From contig NZ_JADQTL010000002.1 of assembly GCF_017168145.1 (NCBI RefSeq), positions 62,001 through 126,000 on the forward strand: a stretch of DNA of 64,000 bases. Direction: 5' to 3'. The notes under the pieces were generated by a model. That model saw only the letters and a list, made by a program, of their open reading frames with translations, did no database searches and was not told where the DNA came from. The stretch's first letter is position 1; each line of letters starts with the position of its first letter. This document shows positions 44,167 through 53,953 of this stretch, in pieces. The position numbers were made by a program, and so were the translations under genes. The DNA is from Anaerovorax sp. IOR16. GTDB lineage: Bacteria > Bacillota > Clostridia > Peptostreptococcales > Anaerovoracaceae.

Positions 44167-44361
44167 CTAAATCTTATAAATATTAAATTCCTTTTCCAAA
44201 TTGCTTATAATTTCATTTACTTGCTTTCGATGCAACGAGGATAAGGGCATCCCACGCATGATTTTTAATTGCCGTTGTAAAATTCGAGCATTTCTTGTTA
44301 ATTCTAATAATGCAATCTGTTCTATACTTTTTTCTTCTTTCATTTCTGCACTTCGACTCAT
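44167..44361 (-). CDS. Small helical protein
   Basis: 64 residues, mostly charged helix (LELTRNARILQRQLKIMRG) with coiled-coil character. Directly upstream of the Cys-rich gene on the same strand. No family recognised. Confidence 0.6.
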   Translation of the reverse strand: MSRSAEMKEEKSIEQIALLELTRNARILQRQLKIMRGMPLSSLHRKQVNEIISNLEKEFNIYKI

Positions 44362-44376
44362 ACTACAAATACCTTT

Positions 44377-44490
44377 CTAGCCTTCTATTCTTGCTTGTGA
44401 CGTTTGTTTTTTGTTTTTATGTAATTTCCTATTGCTTCTAAAAAACAAACTCTTAAAACGAATTTTAAATAATTCCAATAAAAAAATCAT
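44377..44490 (-). CDS. Possible 37-residue basic peptide
   Basis: MIFLLELFKIRFKSLFFRSN... with a Lys/Arg-rich tail. GGAGG lies only two bases before the ATG, so translation is uncertain. Position at the head of the amidoligase operon is the main support. Confidence 0.3.
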   Translation of the reverse strand: MIFLLELFKIRFKSLFFRSNRKLHKNKKQTSQARIEG

Positions 44491-44626
44491 TCCCTCCTTC
44501 CGTCCATCAGTTCTCTATAGACTGAATGATGAATGACTATTATTAAAGTATCTTAGTATAATAACGTAATACTTAAGATATATATACTGTTTCTATTAAG
44601 ACTGTTTCTATTAGTGTATTCATTTT

Positions 44627-44651
44627 CGATGTCTCGAAAACGAAGACATCG
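44627..44651 (-). terminator. Hairpin between the replication gene and the amidoligase operon
   Basis: Perfect 8-bp stem CGATGTCT / AGACATCG with a 9-base loop. No clear T tract on the minus strand. Flanked by short GTTTCTATTA repeats. The stretch 44491-44663 holds nothing else clear. Confidence 0.4.
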
Positions 44652-44663
44652 GGCAAATACACA

Positions 44664-45689
44664 CTATATGCATCCTTCTAATCCATTGCTCTTAACAAAA
44701 AGTTCTCTTTTTGTCTTTAATTCGGAACGCTCTATCATTAATTTTTTGTGAGTGAGTTCATTTCCGGATAAAACAGCTTTTGACATTTCTTTAGAAAGTG
44801 AAATCAATTGATTATCCATTTCTTTTAAATCCGGATATGTATTATATAATTCCTGAATTTGTTTCTTATGTTTAGCAGCTGCTTCTTTTTCCCTTTCTTC
44901 CTCTTGTCTTTTCTTCTCAATTAAATTCTCAGCTTCTTGTTTTTTATTATTGATATCAAAAATACTATTCGCAATGCACGTTTGCAAGTACGCTTTTTTG
45001 TTTATAAAGCCTTTTTTATTGGCAGCGGCATTATGTGCCACTAATCGAATATGATCCGGTGTGAGACGATTTAAAAGCTCCTGAATGGCATCCTTTTTCT
45101 TGATTGCACCAGCAATGGTAATTTGTTCGCTGCTGTCCATATCTTCTATTGCCATAAATATTTCTTCAATCAGATCGGAATGTTCTGTTTCAGATTCTTT
45201 TAAACGATCAATCTCCAAACGTTCTCGCAATTCCTGAACACTTGATTTCTTTTTTACTTTTAAACGAGGAATTTTACTATGAGATCTATGTCCCGCTGAT
45301 ACTTCAGGATCTTTCGATGGCAACGCATCCAGTTTTTCTTTCTCTTGACACTCTTTCGCATCAGGAAGTGATACAATTGTATAAATATTTTTACTGTAAA
45401 TATTGCAGCCAGCTTCCTTAGTGCGTTCTATACGAATATAGTCCAATTGAACTAATTGCTTAAAGTGTCTATAATAACGATTTGCCGATATCCCTAATTC
45501 TTCAAGAATTAAATTTCTATTCGGGAAAGCTTGATTCCCTCCACCAGCAAAAGAAGCCAAATAACTATAAATACATTTTGCTTCCGGAGTTAATCGTTTA
45601 TCTCTCATTACAATTTTAGGGTTTATACCATATCCCTGGGCCATAATTCCTTCTACCCGCAGAATATTTACGATCTCATTTTCTTTCAT
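44664..45689 (-). CDS. Replication-initiator-like winged-helix protein
   Basis: 341 residues from the ATG at 45689 (AAAGGAG upstream). The N-terminal winged helix has MRDKRLTPEAKCIYSYLASFAGG and ELGISANRYYRHFKQLVQLDYI, like RepA_N/DnaD-type initiators of mobile elements. A long Lys/Glu-rich coiled-coil follows near residues 235-280. A role in element replication or regulation is inferred. Confidence 0.7.
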   Translation of the reverse strand: MKENEIVNILRVEGIMAQGYGINPKIVMRDKRLTPEAKCIYSYLASFAGGGNQAFPNRNLILEELGISANRYYRHFKQLVQLDYIRIERTKEAGCNIYSKNIYTIVSLPDAKECQEKEKLDALPSKDPEVSAGHRSHSKIPRLKVKKKSSVQELRERLEIDRLKESETEHSDLIEEIFMAIEDMDSSEQITIAGAIKKKDAIQELLNRLTPDHIRLVAHNAAANKKGFINKKAYLQTCIANSIFDINNKKQEAENLIEKKRQEEEREKEAAAKHKKQIQELYNTYPDLKEMDNQLISLSKEMSKAVLSGNELTHKKLMIERSELKTKRELFVKSNGLEGCI

Positions 45690-45713
45690 TATAGAAACTC
45701 CTTTCAAAAAATA

Positions 45714-45747
45714 GAAAAGACTGAAGATGATTTTTCTTCAGCCTTTT
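45714..45747 (-). terminator. Terminator-like hairpin in the element backbone
   Basis: Minus strand AAAAGGCTGAAGA / TCTTCAGTCTTTT with a short A-rich loop and T-rich tail. Confidence 0.7.
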
Positions 45748-45766
45748 CAAAGCTATGTAATATTCT

Positions 45767-45850
45767 TTAATTAAAAAATCTGTAAGCTAAATTAAAAATT
45801 AACGCCATCAATATACATATAGCCATTACAGAAAATTGATTTCCACCCAT
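45767..45850 (-). CDS. 27-residue membrane peptide
   Basis: MGGNQFSVMAICILMALIFNLAYRFFN, one hydrophobic helix. A GGAAGGA ribosome-like site lies about 12 bases upstream. Located between the giant surface-protein gene and the initiator gene. Moderately supported. Confidence 0.4.
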   Translation of the reverse strand: MGGNQFSVMAICILMALIFNLAYRFFN

Positions 45851-45873
45851 TATAAATTTCACATCCTTCCTCA

Positions 45874-48800
45874 TTAAAAAGCACGGTGCAGCTGCCAGTA
45901 ATCTTGCTTACTGTCTACGATCACTTTTACCGTATGTGTTTTCGTTATACCTCCACTATAAGTAGCTGTGAAGATAAAGGTCAGCTCCTTTGGTTTTTTT
46001 CTGCCCCATTTGTTAATCATGGTTTTATCCCATATCACACCACTGTATATGGTTTCATTCTGAGCATTCTTCTTTCCAGTGCTTTTCATGGCCGTTGCGT
46101 AAGATGAATATCCTTCAATTCTACAAGTAACCTTTGTCGGACTTCCGGCAACATCTGCATGCAGCATAAATTTTTCACCGGACCAAAAGACATTGGTTCC
46201 TCGTTTTCTAGTTTCCTTTAATTTTAGATAATCAGAGTAAGGAATCACCCGATTTACTTCATCTTTAAATCGTTTTAAATTATATTTCTTTCGGTTTTCA
46301 TCCCAATTTTCCGTATGATACACCATGCCGGTGATTTTTCCATCGGAAACTACAGTAAAACGGTACGTTCCGATTCCGGCTCCGGTCTGATCTCTGACCG
46401 TGCATACGACTTCGTATCTTCCAGATTGTGCTTCTTTTTGAACGGTGTCAGTAGTGGTAAGTGGATAGATACCATTTGTTGCTGTTAAACCTGTTTTTCG
46501 ATGGGTATAAATGAGCTTTTTATCTTTATATACTTCGGTTGTTAATCGCAATTCATCTTTTTCCATATCGTCCACACCAACTTGAATTTGAAAGGCTTGT
46601 CCTTCTTTGACTTTCGTCGGTACGGTCTTAATAGATGTAATCCAGGGTGCGGTTGCTCCCCCCTGAATGTAGAAGGTTAGACTTTCTATGTTTGATGCTT
46701 TATCATACAATGGATAACCGCCATTCTTACTACTTCTTGATGTGTCGTCTTCCTGCCAATGCTCTACGGTATATTTTCCATCCACATAAAAGCGTTGTAT
46801 CGGTTGATTTAACACCTTATTTAAGTCTTGAGATGCTACATTTCCCTCCTCGTCTAAAACAGTAGCTGCGTCCGGATGCGCACCGTCATTGAATGGGGTA
46901 TGAGTATAACGCCAGTATTGTTTCTTCGACGGATCACCTTCGTAATCGTAATAACTGATTCCATAAGCAACCAATTCGCCTTTTTTATAAACAAGCTTAT
47001 CTTCCTCTTCTTTTTCTTTCGTTCCCTTTACTATACTTGCTTCAACTTCGTCTTTTTTCCAACTCTGAATACTGGATTCTGATTCAAATTCATTATTTAG
47101 TGCATATACCTTTTTTCCATTCTCATAGCTATATACCTTAAAATTCTTTAAATAATACGTTCCTTTTGGTAACGTTAATCCAATGGTCGCTTTTCCATTA
47201 TAAATAGAGGTTTCTCCCAGTATTGTATTTTCATCTACCATTATCATTCGTTTATTTTTCACTATTTCATTTTCCTGATTGGATCGAATAAAGAATAGTT
47301 CAGAAAAGCTTCCATAGCGATTGTTTAAGAAATCATAATACGAAGAACCTGTTGGGATATAATTTTGCCTTGTTCCAATATGAGTACGAATTCTATTTCG
47401 AGGTCGATAACCACTATGACTATATAATCGAGCAGTTAAATATTTTAATTCTCTTAATGTCCCATTTATTTTATATTCACAGTAAAATTCCCCTCGATCT
47501 GTAGAACACCCATTTGAAGTTGCTCCAATAAAAGCAATTTTTTTATCATCTGATTGAAAACGATAGGTTGATCTATCACCGGATTGACTTATTACTTTAG
47601 CATAATCTAAAATGTTACCGTTTCCTCCATCGGCATCCGCTAACTTAATGTAATTGTTTGCTTTATAACTTGGCTGAAATTCATTCATGACACTTAAATA
47701 TTCATTCGTATTTTTACGAATCGTTGTATTTCCCTTATTTAAAATAGGTTTTTCTTTGCTTATCACATCGACACGCAAATCATCAATCACAGTAAGGCAA
47801 TCATAAGGTCTACCGTTACCAAGTACACTTAATGTAATTGTATGCTCTCCCTCATTTAATAAAATAGGATGCAGATAATTTCCACCATATCCTTCACAAT
47901 TCATTACATCGGCATATATAAATTTACCGTCAATTTTAATCTGGGATTCTTGACTTTCAACATATTGTCCTCCAATTTGACCTGTCCAATCAAATGAAAC
48001 CACACCTTTCTTACCATCAGGAATGGTGAATTTTATGGTTTCGGAATTGGTATACAATGTATTATCTTTGTTGCCGGAATAACCAAATAATTTACAAGCA
48101 TAAACTGTACGATTAACCCATTTACTCCTTACATCATCTAAATCATCGCCTATGACATAATTCGATGTGCTTAATTTGAAAAATGGATCTATTTTATCTG
48201 CATGATTAAAGGTTTCATAATGGGAATCTACCACATACCAATTTTCCTTATCATAAGAAGCTCCTAACATACCCGTTTTATAGTCTTTTATTAAATAGTC
48301 GTCTGCTTTAGCTTCTGTTCCATCTTCTGCTTTTAATTCGTACTCACAGTAATATGTTTTATATGATTCTAAATTTAAATCTTGTGTAAAGCTTGCACCA
48401 TCTTTTTTCGCAATTAATTTCAGCTCACCCGCAGCATCAGTACTTTTTATTAGTTCTTCTGCTATCTTAGAGAGCGCATCTTTAGAAGCGATACACAATC
48501 CATTCATAGCATCTTTAATTTGTGTACCATAGGAATCAACTTTATCCGTAATTTGTACAAACTGATAACCAAAGGATTTTAGCTTCTTAATTGTTGCTTC
48601 AAAGGCATCGTCCTTTACTTTGTTTTCCTCATCCAACAATGCAACTAACTTTATGTCACCTTTTTTCGATAGTTCGCTTTTTAAATTGCTTGAAATTAAT
48701 GTATCCAAAGTTAAATATGGTTTCGAAATATAACTCTCATGATTTCTTCGCATGACTACATAACGATTGGACTGCTTACTATATCTTGAACCTGCATCTA

Positions 48801-51800
48801 AATTAAGTTCTGAAAGGGATGCATTATCTGCACTACTATTTTTAAAATCGAATTTTGCCATTCTTGTAATTTCTGTGTAACCACCCCCACCACCAATTGG
48901 GTAAGGAGTTGCAGGAGTTACAACATAGACAACATCATCATTTGTTTCAAATCCATACATTGCAATGTCCTCTGTGGCGTAACTGTTTCTTCGTTCATGG
49001 TCATATCCCAATGACTTCCCGTCGGAAACTCGGATACAATAAACATATATATGGTACCATTTACTGCCATGATTTCTTGTTACATAACTTACATAATTGC
49101 AAACCCCTTCTTGATTTACAATTGGCAATACATTTACATTTAATTTACGCAATTCCTCATAGGTTTTTAGTGTGCGTTTACTTAAAAATTGATTTTGACC
49201 GGAAAACATATGCAAATCCAAATTATATTCACCTACGTACTCAGCGTGACTATATATCGCTTTTGCAAATATCTTTCCTTCTGCATCTAAATATACTCCT
49301 TCATAGTTGTACTTCGTACCGTCCTCTCTATCGTCCGGTTCTTTTTCCAAATATTCGTACCTTGCTAGTTCGCTTTTCGGGTTGAAAATACCTCTCTTTG
49401 CCTTACCATTTTCAACGCTAAAAAAATGAATCTCTGACTCTATCTTACAAATGGCATCACCTGTTGAGTGTGTTTGGATTACTTTTTTAGTATCTCCGGT
49501 CTTTCGATTGATTCGATAAATACCATCATCTTTAAATGTATAAATATTGTCTCCTTCAATAAAGTTTTTTTTGCCTAGTGCAAAATTTAAGGTAGTAAGA
49601 TAAGCTCCCGTTTCTCGATCTAAAAGTAATGTCTTTCCATTTCTAACAGCGTATACGTATTGATTTTCGGAATCAAACTGTAGAATCTCTTCTGTATTAC
49701 CATTCCAGCTAAAGTTAATAGGAAATGTATCGTTGTCAAAGGTATATGACCACACATTTGCTTCCGTTTCCAAATCAATTGCTTTTAAAGTGTATGGCGG
49801 TAGAAATGTACATCTGCCATATTGATTTACAGTTAATCCACATTCAATCAAATAAAGATACTCTTCATCAACAGCGTAACCAACAATCTCAGCATCGGTA
49901 TTTCCAATCGCACCACCCATACTTTCTTGATAAATATGTTTGTAATGAGATAAACCATCTTTATAAAATGGCTTTCCAAGCTTTCTTACGGTAATGTTTG
50001 CATCAATTGCATTTCCTAAAAAGTAGCTCTGCATGGTGTTAATACCATTTTTTAGCTTGTAATACTCTTCGGTATTCCCTGCAAGCAACAAGATGTCTGC
50101 TGTTCTTGGAGTCAGTGGCTTTAAACTAACTACAGGTGCAATATTATCCACCTTTGTGATTGCTGTGGTATCTGCTGTCAAATAGTCTGTATCGGTGATG
50201 TACTCCGGTAACGTTTCTTCTGTCCATACATCCTTTACATGAAGGCGCAGCCTTACCTTTCCAACTCCTATTTTATTTACGGAAATAATCTTCTTTGTTC
50301 CAAAAGAGTTGTCGATAAACCCTGCTTTCTTTTCTGCTTTTACTTCCGTTTCGCCCATGAAGCTTTCATCAACATTACTATCTTCTGTGATGTACCAGCT
50401 CCGTTCCAACTGATCGCCGTCGCTGCTGCTTACATCTTCCATTTCAATTCTTGCTGTATTGGTTCCCTTTTCACGAAAGAACGCATCCTGAACGGAAATC
50501 TTAGCATCCGGCGGTAAATCCGGCTGTACGGTAAATTCCTTTTCTACTTCATCCCATAACCCTCGACTGTCTTGAGCATAAACCTTATATCTGAATTTCT
50601 CCGGCTTCGTATTTTTCGTCAAAAATAGAAGCTGACAGTTTGTCCAGTATTGGTCAGACTCCAACTTTTCAATTGGTCTAGTTTTAATACCATCGGTATT
50701 ATCTAGTTCATTTTCTTTTTCGTCTATGTTGTGATCCAAATGAACGGTTTCACCTGTCTCTAAATTTGTGACTTCTGCCCATACTCTCTTTAAAGGACTT
50801 TGTGGGTTCGTTGCCACTTGAATATTAAGTACCTGCTTTCGATTTTGTTTTTGTGTTCCTCCTAACCTTGCAAGAACGGTTGGTGTTTTTAACACTTCAA
50901 TCGGTTTTACATCGTAAAGGCTTCCGCTGTTTTTCGGACTGATTTTTAATTGCACGTTATAATATCCCTTGTTTGGAAAAGTTGCTGTTGCATAAATCGG
51001 TGTGCTATTTTTTCGGATGCTGCCGGCTCCACTTTCTACGATAGAAAAACGGTTGCTTGCTTTTCCTTCTGCATAGGCTCTTGAAGCAGAGTAATCTTCC
51101 CCATCCACAACGTAAGTAGATTCATCTTCTGCTATAACCGGATGCCCTTCATAAGTGGTTTCTGGAAGAGATAAAATGGCAGTGGCGTCTACTACTGTTC
51201 CATCAATGATATTGATCGTTTTTATATCCGTATCCGATTCTCCACTTTCTAGGGTAACTGTAAGGCAATATTGTATCGAACCCTCTTGGGAAGATGAATC
51301 TGATACAGTGGAACCTAACTTACTTCCATTCCATCCCGGTACTGGCACCCATCCGCTGCCGTCGTTTCTTTCTAATGTGCTATTTTTAAATTTAGCACCG
51401 TCCGGCAAAACCGTTATATCTGATACTTGATAATTCTCACCTACTACGGCTTGTGTAGGTAGCTTTAATTTTGCATCAAGTTCCAATGGAGCTTCTACTT
51501 CTTCCTCTGTGTCGTATTGGATGACATAAGGCACAAAGTACAATTGCCCTTTAATCTTTTCACCAGGATCCGTTTCAAGAGCTTTTAAAAACGGTTCTAG
51601 TGCCGGCGAATCTCCGCATAAGTCACGAATCTTTTGTTCTTGGCCATTAATTAAGACCTCTTTTACATCATAAGTTTGTTGTGAATGTAATATTGCTTCC
51701 CAAGTGTAATTGATTCTTCCCGACGTTACTTTATATCCACTTTCTTTCGATATGGATACAGAAGCCGCATATGGCATGTAATTTATTCTATAGTCCTCGG

Positions 51801-52128
51801 CACTACTATAGTAATTCCCTTCAATGCTTTTATCGTTTAAATCAATGGTATACCTTCCATTTTTATAATATGGATAAACCTTTACATTGGTTGCATCTTT
51901 ATCGATGGTGGCACTGGTTGACTTTGGATATTTTTCTCCTTCCGCAGCCGGTGACCAGTCTTTACCATCAAACCAAATAAAAACCACTGCTGTGATGAAT
52001 TTAAAGTGTGTCACGGTTTGTTTCGTCGTTGCTGCATATCCCGGTAGTGGATAACAAAAAAGCCCTGTAAAAAACAGAGCGATAATAAGCAATGTAGATA
52101 CGCTGCTTCGTAATATTTTATTGTGCAT
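45874..52128 (-). CDS. Giant secreted surface protein (2084 residues)
   Basis: N-terminal signal peptide (LLIIALFFTGLFCYPLPGYAA). Ig/PKD-like segments at about 200-650 (TFPNKGYYNVQLKISPKN) are followed by a beta-propeller-like region near 770-930 (YVYAVRNGKTLLLDRETG, GIYRINRKTGDTKK). A jelly-roll-like block lies near 1400-1480 (LNEGEHTITLSVLGNG) and further Ig-like domains near 1790-2084. No sortase or SLH anchor is visible. Position beside the Tad/conjugation cluster suggests an adhesin or mating-contact protein. The family was not recognised with certainty. Confidence 0.75.
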   Translation of the reverse strand: MHNKILRSSVSTLLIIALFFTGLFCYPLPGYAATTKQTVTHFKFITAVVFIWFDGKDWSPAAEGEKYPKSTSATIDKDATNVKVYPYYKNGRYTIDLNDKSIEGNYYSSAEDYRINYMPYAASVSISKESGYKVTSGRINYTWEAILHSQQTYDVKEVLINGQEQKIRDLCGDSPALEPFLKALETDPGEKIKGQLYFVPYVIQYDTEEEVEAPLELDAKLKLPTQAVVGENYQVSDITVLPDGAKFKNSTLERNDGSGWVPVPGWNGSKLGSTVSDSSSQEGSIQYCLTVTLESGESDTDIKTINIIDGTVVDATAILSLPETTYEGHPVIAEDESTYVVDGEDYSASRAYAEGKASNRFSIVESGAGSIRKNSTPIYATATFPNKGYYNVQLKISPKNSGSLYDVKPIEVLKTPTVLARLGGTQKQNRKQVLNIQVATNPQSPLKRVWAEVTNLETGETVHLDHNIDEKENELDNTDGIKTRPIEKLESDQYWTNCQLLFLTKNTKPEKFRYKVYAQDSRGLWDEVEKEFTVQPDLPPDAKISVQDAFFREKGTNTARIEMEDVSSSDGDQLERSWYITEDSNVDESFMGETEVKAEKKAGFIDNSFGTKKIISVNKIGVGKVRLRLHVKDVWTEETLPEYITDTDYLTADTTAITKVDNIAPVVSLKPLTPRTADILLLAGNTEEYYKLKNGINTMQSYFLGNAIDANITVRKLGKPFYKDGLSHYKHIYQESMGGAIGNTDAEIVGYAVDEEYLYLIECGLTVNQYGRCTFLPPYTLKAIDLETEANVWSYTFDNDTFPINFSWNGNTEEILQFDSENQYVYAVRNGKTLLLDRETGAYLTTLNFALGKKNFIEGDNIYTFKDDGIYRINRKTGDTKKVIQTHSTGDAICKIESEIHFFSVENGKAKRGIFNPKSELARYEYLEKEPDDREDGTKYNYEGVYLDAEGKIFAKAIYSHAEYVGEYNLDLHMFSGQNQFLSKRTLKTYEELRKLNVNVLPIVNQEGVCNYVSYVTRNHGSKWYHIYVYCIRVSDGKSLGYDHERRNSYATEDIAMYGFETNDDVVYVVTPATPYPIGGGGGYTEITRMAKFDFKNSSADNASLSELNLDAGSRYSKQSNRYVVMRRNHESYISKPYLTLDTLISSNLKSELSKKGDIKLVALLDEENKVKDDAFEATIKKLKSFGYQFVQITDKVDSYGTQIKDAMNGLCIASKDALSKIAEELIKSTDAAGELKLIAKKDGASFTQDLNLESYKTYYCEYELKAEDGTEAKADDYLIKDYKTGMLGASYDKENWYVVDSHYETFNHADKIDPFFKLSTSNYVIGDDLDDVRSKWVNRTVYACKLFGYSGNKDNTLYTNSETIKFTIPDGKKGVVSFDWTGQIGGQYVESQESQIKIDGKFIYADVMNCEGYGGNYLHPILLNEGEHTITLSVLGNGRPYDCLTVIDDLRVDVISKEKPILNKGNTTIRKNTNEYLSVMNEFQPSYKANNYIKLADADGGNGNILDYAKVISQSGDRSTYRFQSDDKKIAFIGATSNGCSTDRGEFYCEYKINGTLRELKYLTARLYSHSGYRPRNRIRTHIGTRQNYIPTGSSYYDFLNNRYGSFSELFFIRSNQENEIVKNKRMIMVDENTILGETSIYNGKATIGLTLPKGTYYLKNFKVYSYENGKKVYALNNEFESESSIQSWKKDEVEASIVKGTKEKEEEDKLVYKKGELVAYGISYYDYEGDPSKKQYWRYTHTPFNDGAHPDAATVLDEEGNVASQDLNKVLNQPIQRFYVDGKYTVEHWQEDDTSRSSKNGGYPLYDKASNIESLTFYIQGGATAPWITSIKTVPTKVKEGQAFQIQVGVDDMEKDELRLTTEVYKDKKLIYTHRKTGLTATNGIYPLTTTDTVQKEAQSGRYEVVCTVRDQTGAGIGTYRFTVVSDGKITGMVYHTENWDENRKKYNLKRFKDEVNRVIPYSDYLKLKETRKRGTNVFWSGEKFMLHADVAGSPTKVTCRIEGYSSYATAMKSTGKKNAQNETIYSGVIWDKTMINKWGRKKPKELTFIFTATYSGGITKTHTVKVIVDSKQDYWQLHRAF

Positions 52129-52208
52129 TGTTCTTCCTTTCTGCTATACTTTATGGTAAGGATTACCGTTTGGCGGTTAGTTACTCTCTGTAAAAGGGGG
52201 TGATTGTT

Positions 52209-52289
52209 ATGATTACATATTCGGAGCTGTTTCAGCTTGGATTATTGATTGTAGCCATTGTTTCTTTGTGCTTGAACAGCAAGAAATAG
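52209..52289 (+). CDS. Holin-like type I toxin peptide, locus 2
   Basis: 26 residues (MITYSELFQLGLLIVAIVSL...NSKK) with the TYxEL start, one membrane helix and a short basic end of holin-like toxins. GGGGG-TGATTGTT precedes the ATG; -10 TATACT at 52145-52150. The only plus-strand gene in this part of the backbone. Confidence 0.7.
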   Translation: MITYSELFQLGLLIVAIVSLCLNSKK

Positions 52290-52293
52290 TTGA

Positions 52294-52390
52294 AAACCGC
52301 CTAATCCTTTTGGTTTAGACGGTTTCGTTCACATTTATTATGGACTGACCGCCCTACCACAGGCGGTGATCCTTTTCTTAACTAATATAT
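52294..52390 (-). ncRNA. Candidate antitoxin RNA of par/fst-like locus 2
   Basis: Convergent to the toxin. It would share the terminator stem AAACCGCCTAA / TTTAGACGGTTT (52294-52325). The 5' blocks GGATCACC and GCGGTCAGT (minus strand, 52372 to 52344) mirror GGATTACC and GCGGTTAGT of the toxin leader (52160-52181). Same layout as locus 1. Confidence 0.55.
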
Positions 52391-52422
52391 ATCATAGTTT
52401 CCTTACTTATGCAACGTTCTTT

Positions 52423-53454
52423 TTACTTAAATGGATTTTCTACTAAAGTGATAATTCCACCATTAAACGGTACAATTAAAATGTAATCGACGGTAGAAAT
52501 ATCACCTTTATAATTTATTACATCAACATTGTCATAAAAACGTACATTTTTAAATACCGAAGATACTTTTCCGTCAGTAATTAAAGCAACATTATTTACA
52601 TTTCCTAAAAGATCATCTACTTTTACCATTTCGATCCAATAGTAACCCATCTTATTTTTTAACTTCATCTGAAATGGAGATACATCTGTTACAATCTGAT
52701 ATCCATCATATTTAGGTGGTTCCATGTATACAATATCAAACATTTCTTTAAGGGTACTTGCATCAACCACTTCTGAAATATCTTTTCCGGCCTTAACAAC
52801 ATTTAATTTTACCTTTGTAGTATCTTCATCAGTGTTTTCTGTCACCGGTGTTCTCTTTTCCGGTTCAATGAAGCGGTAAATAACAAGTGACGATTCCGCA
52901 CGGTTTAGCGTTCCATCCGGCTTAAAAGTCTGATCGGTATATCCGGAAAGAATACCCGTAGCATAGGATTTGATGATATGGTAATCATACTTTGTCTTAC
53001 TATCAACGTCTTTTACGGTTTTCTCAATCTCTGAATAGTTTTCGATATCTAATTTTCCAAGTCCGTTACTTATGATAAGAGCCATATACTTTCTTGAAAT
53101 TGGTTGGTTGAGCATACTCTTATCAATATCTGCTTCTTCGAATAGCTTTAATTCTAATGCTTTTTGATAATAGTTATATGCCCAGTGATGCGGTTTGTCT
53201 GCTACTGTCAGCTCTTCGCCCGTTACTGCTACGACCATCATTTTTATAAATTCGCCATAGGTTACTGTATTTTGGGGCCGGAAGCTTTTATCCGGATACC
53301 CTTTTATAATATCCTTGTCAGACATTGCCTTTACGGATTCATATGCCCAATTTGTTGTCTTTAAGTCTTTATATGTTTGCTGATCCGCAGCGTAAATTGC
53401 TGTGGATGCAAAAATCATGATTCCGGCTAACGTAATTGCGATTGTTTTTTTCAT
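52423..53454 (-). CDS. SLH-domain surface protein
   Basis: 343 residues with signal peptide (TIAITLAGIMIFASTAIYAA). Three S-layer-homology repeats cover residues 25-200 (NWAYESVKAMSDKDIIKGYP, ISRKYMALIISNGLG, ILSGYTDQTFKPDGTLNRAE). The 140-residue C-terminal domain is unknown. Binds secondary wall polymer and could anchor the adjacent giant protein or pilus. AAGGAGGA precedes the ATG. Confidence 0.88.
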   Translation of the reverse strand: MKKTIAITLAGIMIFASTAIYAADQQTYKDLKTTNWAYESVKAMSDKDIIKGYPDKSFRPQNTVTYGEFIKMMVVAVTGEELTVADKPHHWAYNYYQKALELKLFEEADIDKSMLNQPISRKYMALIISNGLGKLDIENYSEIEKTVKDVDSKTKYDYHIIKSYATGILSGYTDQTFKPDGTLNRAESSLVIYRFIEPEKRTPVTENTDEDTTKVKLNVVKAGKDISEVVDASTLKEMFDIVYMEPPKYDGYQIVTDVSPFQMKLKNKMGYYWIEMVKVDDLLGNVNNVALITDGKVSSVFKNVRFYDNVDVINYKGDISTVDYILIVPFNGGIITLVENPFK

Positions 53455-53466
53455 TTGGATTCCTCC

Positions 53467-53598
53467 TTACTTTATATGTGCTTTTATAATCAAACTATCT
53501 TCTAATTTGATTATCTCATCTATCCTATAAATCTCTGTACTTAATATTTGCTCTTTTAATGCTTGCATTCTTTTTTTCTTTTTAATCCGTTGATTCAT
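53467..53598 (-). CDS. Small basic helical protein
   Basis: 43 residues (MNQRIKKKKRMQALKEQIL...) with GAGGA upstream. The stop lies beside the SLH gene ribosome site, suggesting coupling. Function unknown. Confidence 0.5.
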   Translation of the reverse strand: MNQRIKKKKRMQALKEQILSTEIYRIDEIIKLEDSLIIKAHIK

Positions 53599-53689
53599 AC
53601 AATAATCCTCTTATAATTAAACTCTGCTGATTTATTAATATTATCCTACGCTGCATGTTGTTCCATTTCAAGGATAATTTTTATAATTT

Positions 53690-53932
53690 TTATAATTTTG
53701 TTAATTTATTATAAGAATTTTTTAATTCTTTCTTTTTCTTTTCGATCCATTTATCCTGGCAAGATGATAATTCCAACCAAATAGCACTTTCTGCAATGTG
53801 TAAACGTTGCAGCTCATCCAAATAATATACTATCTCATCTCCAATCAACTTTCGGTACAGGCAATTATTTTCCACTTTATATTCAGGCTCCGGCATATAT
53901 TCAACCGAAGCAGTTATATTTAACTGAATCAT
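53690..53932 (-). CDS. Unknown small protein in the Tad-like cluster
   Basis: 80 residues without signal or membrane helix (MIQLNITASVEYMPEPEYKV...). Ends in a Lys-rich helix (KKKKELKNSYNKLTKL). Between pilin-like genes and the SLH gene. No family recognised. Confidence 0.55.
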   Translation of the reverse strand: MIQLNITASVEYMPEPEYKVENNCLYRKLIGDEIVYYLDELQRLHIAESAIWLELSSCQDKWIEKKKKELKNSYNKLTKL

Positions 53933-53953
53933 TATGAGTCACCTCACTTAATC

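Noticed and set aside
48897-49385. 162-codon plus-strand ORF inside the giant surface-protein gene
   Set aside because: His/Leu-rich shadow translation without a ribosome site; the opposite frame is a continuous 2084-residue protein with a signal peptide.
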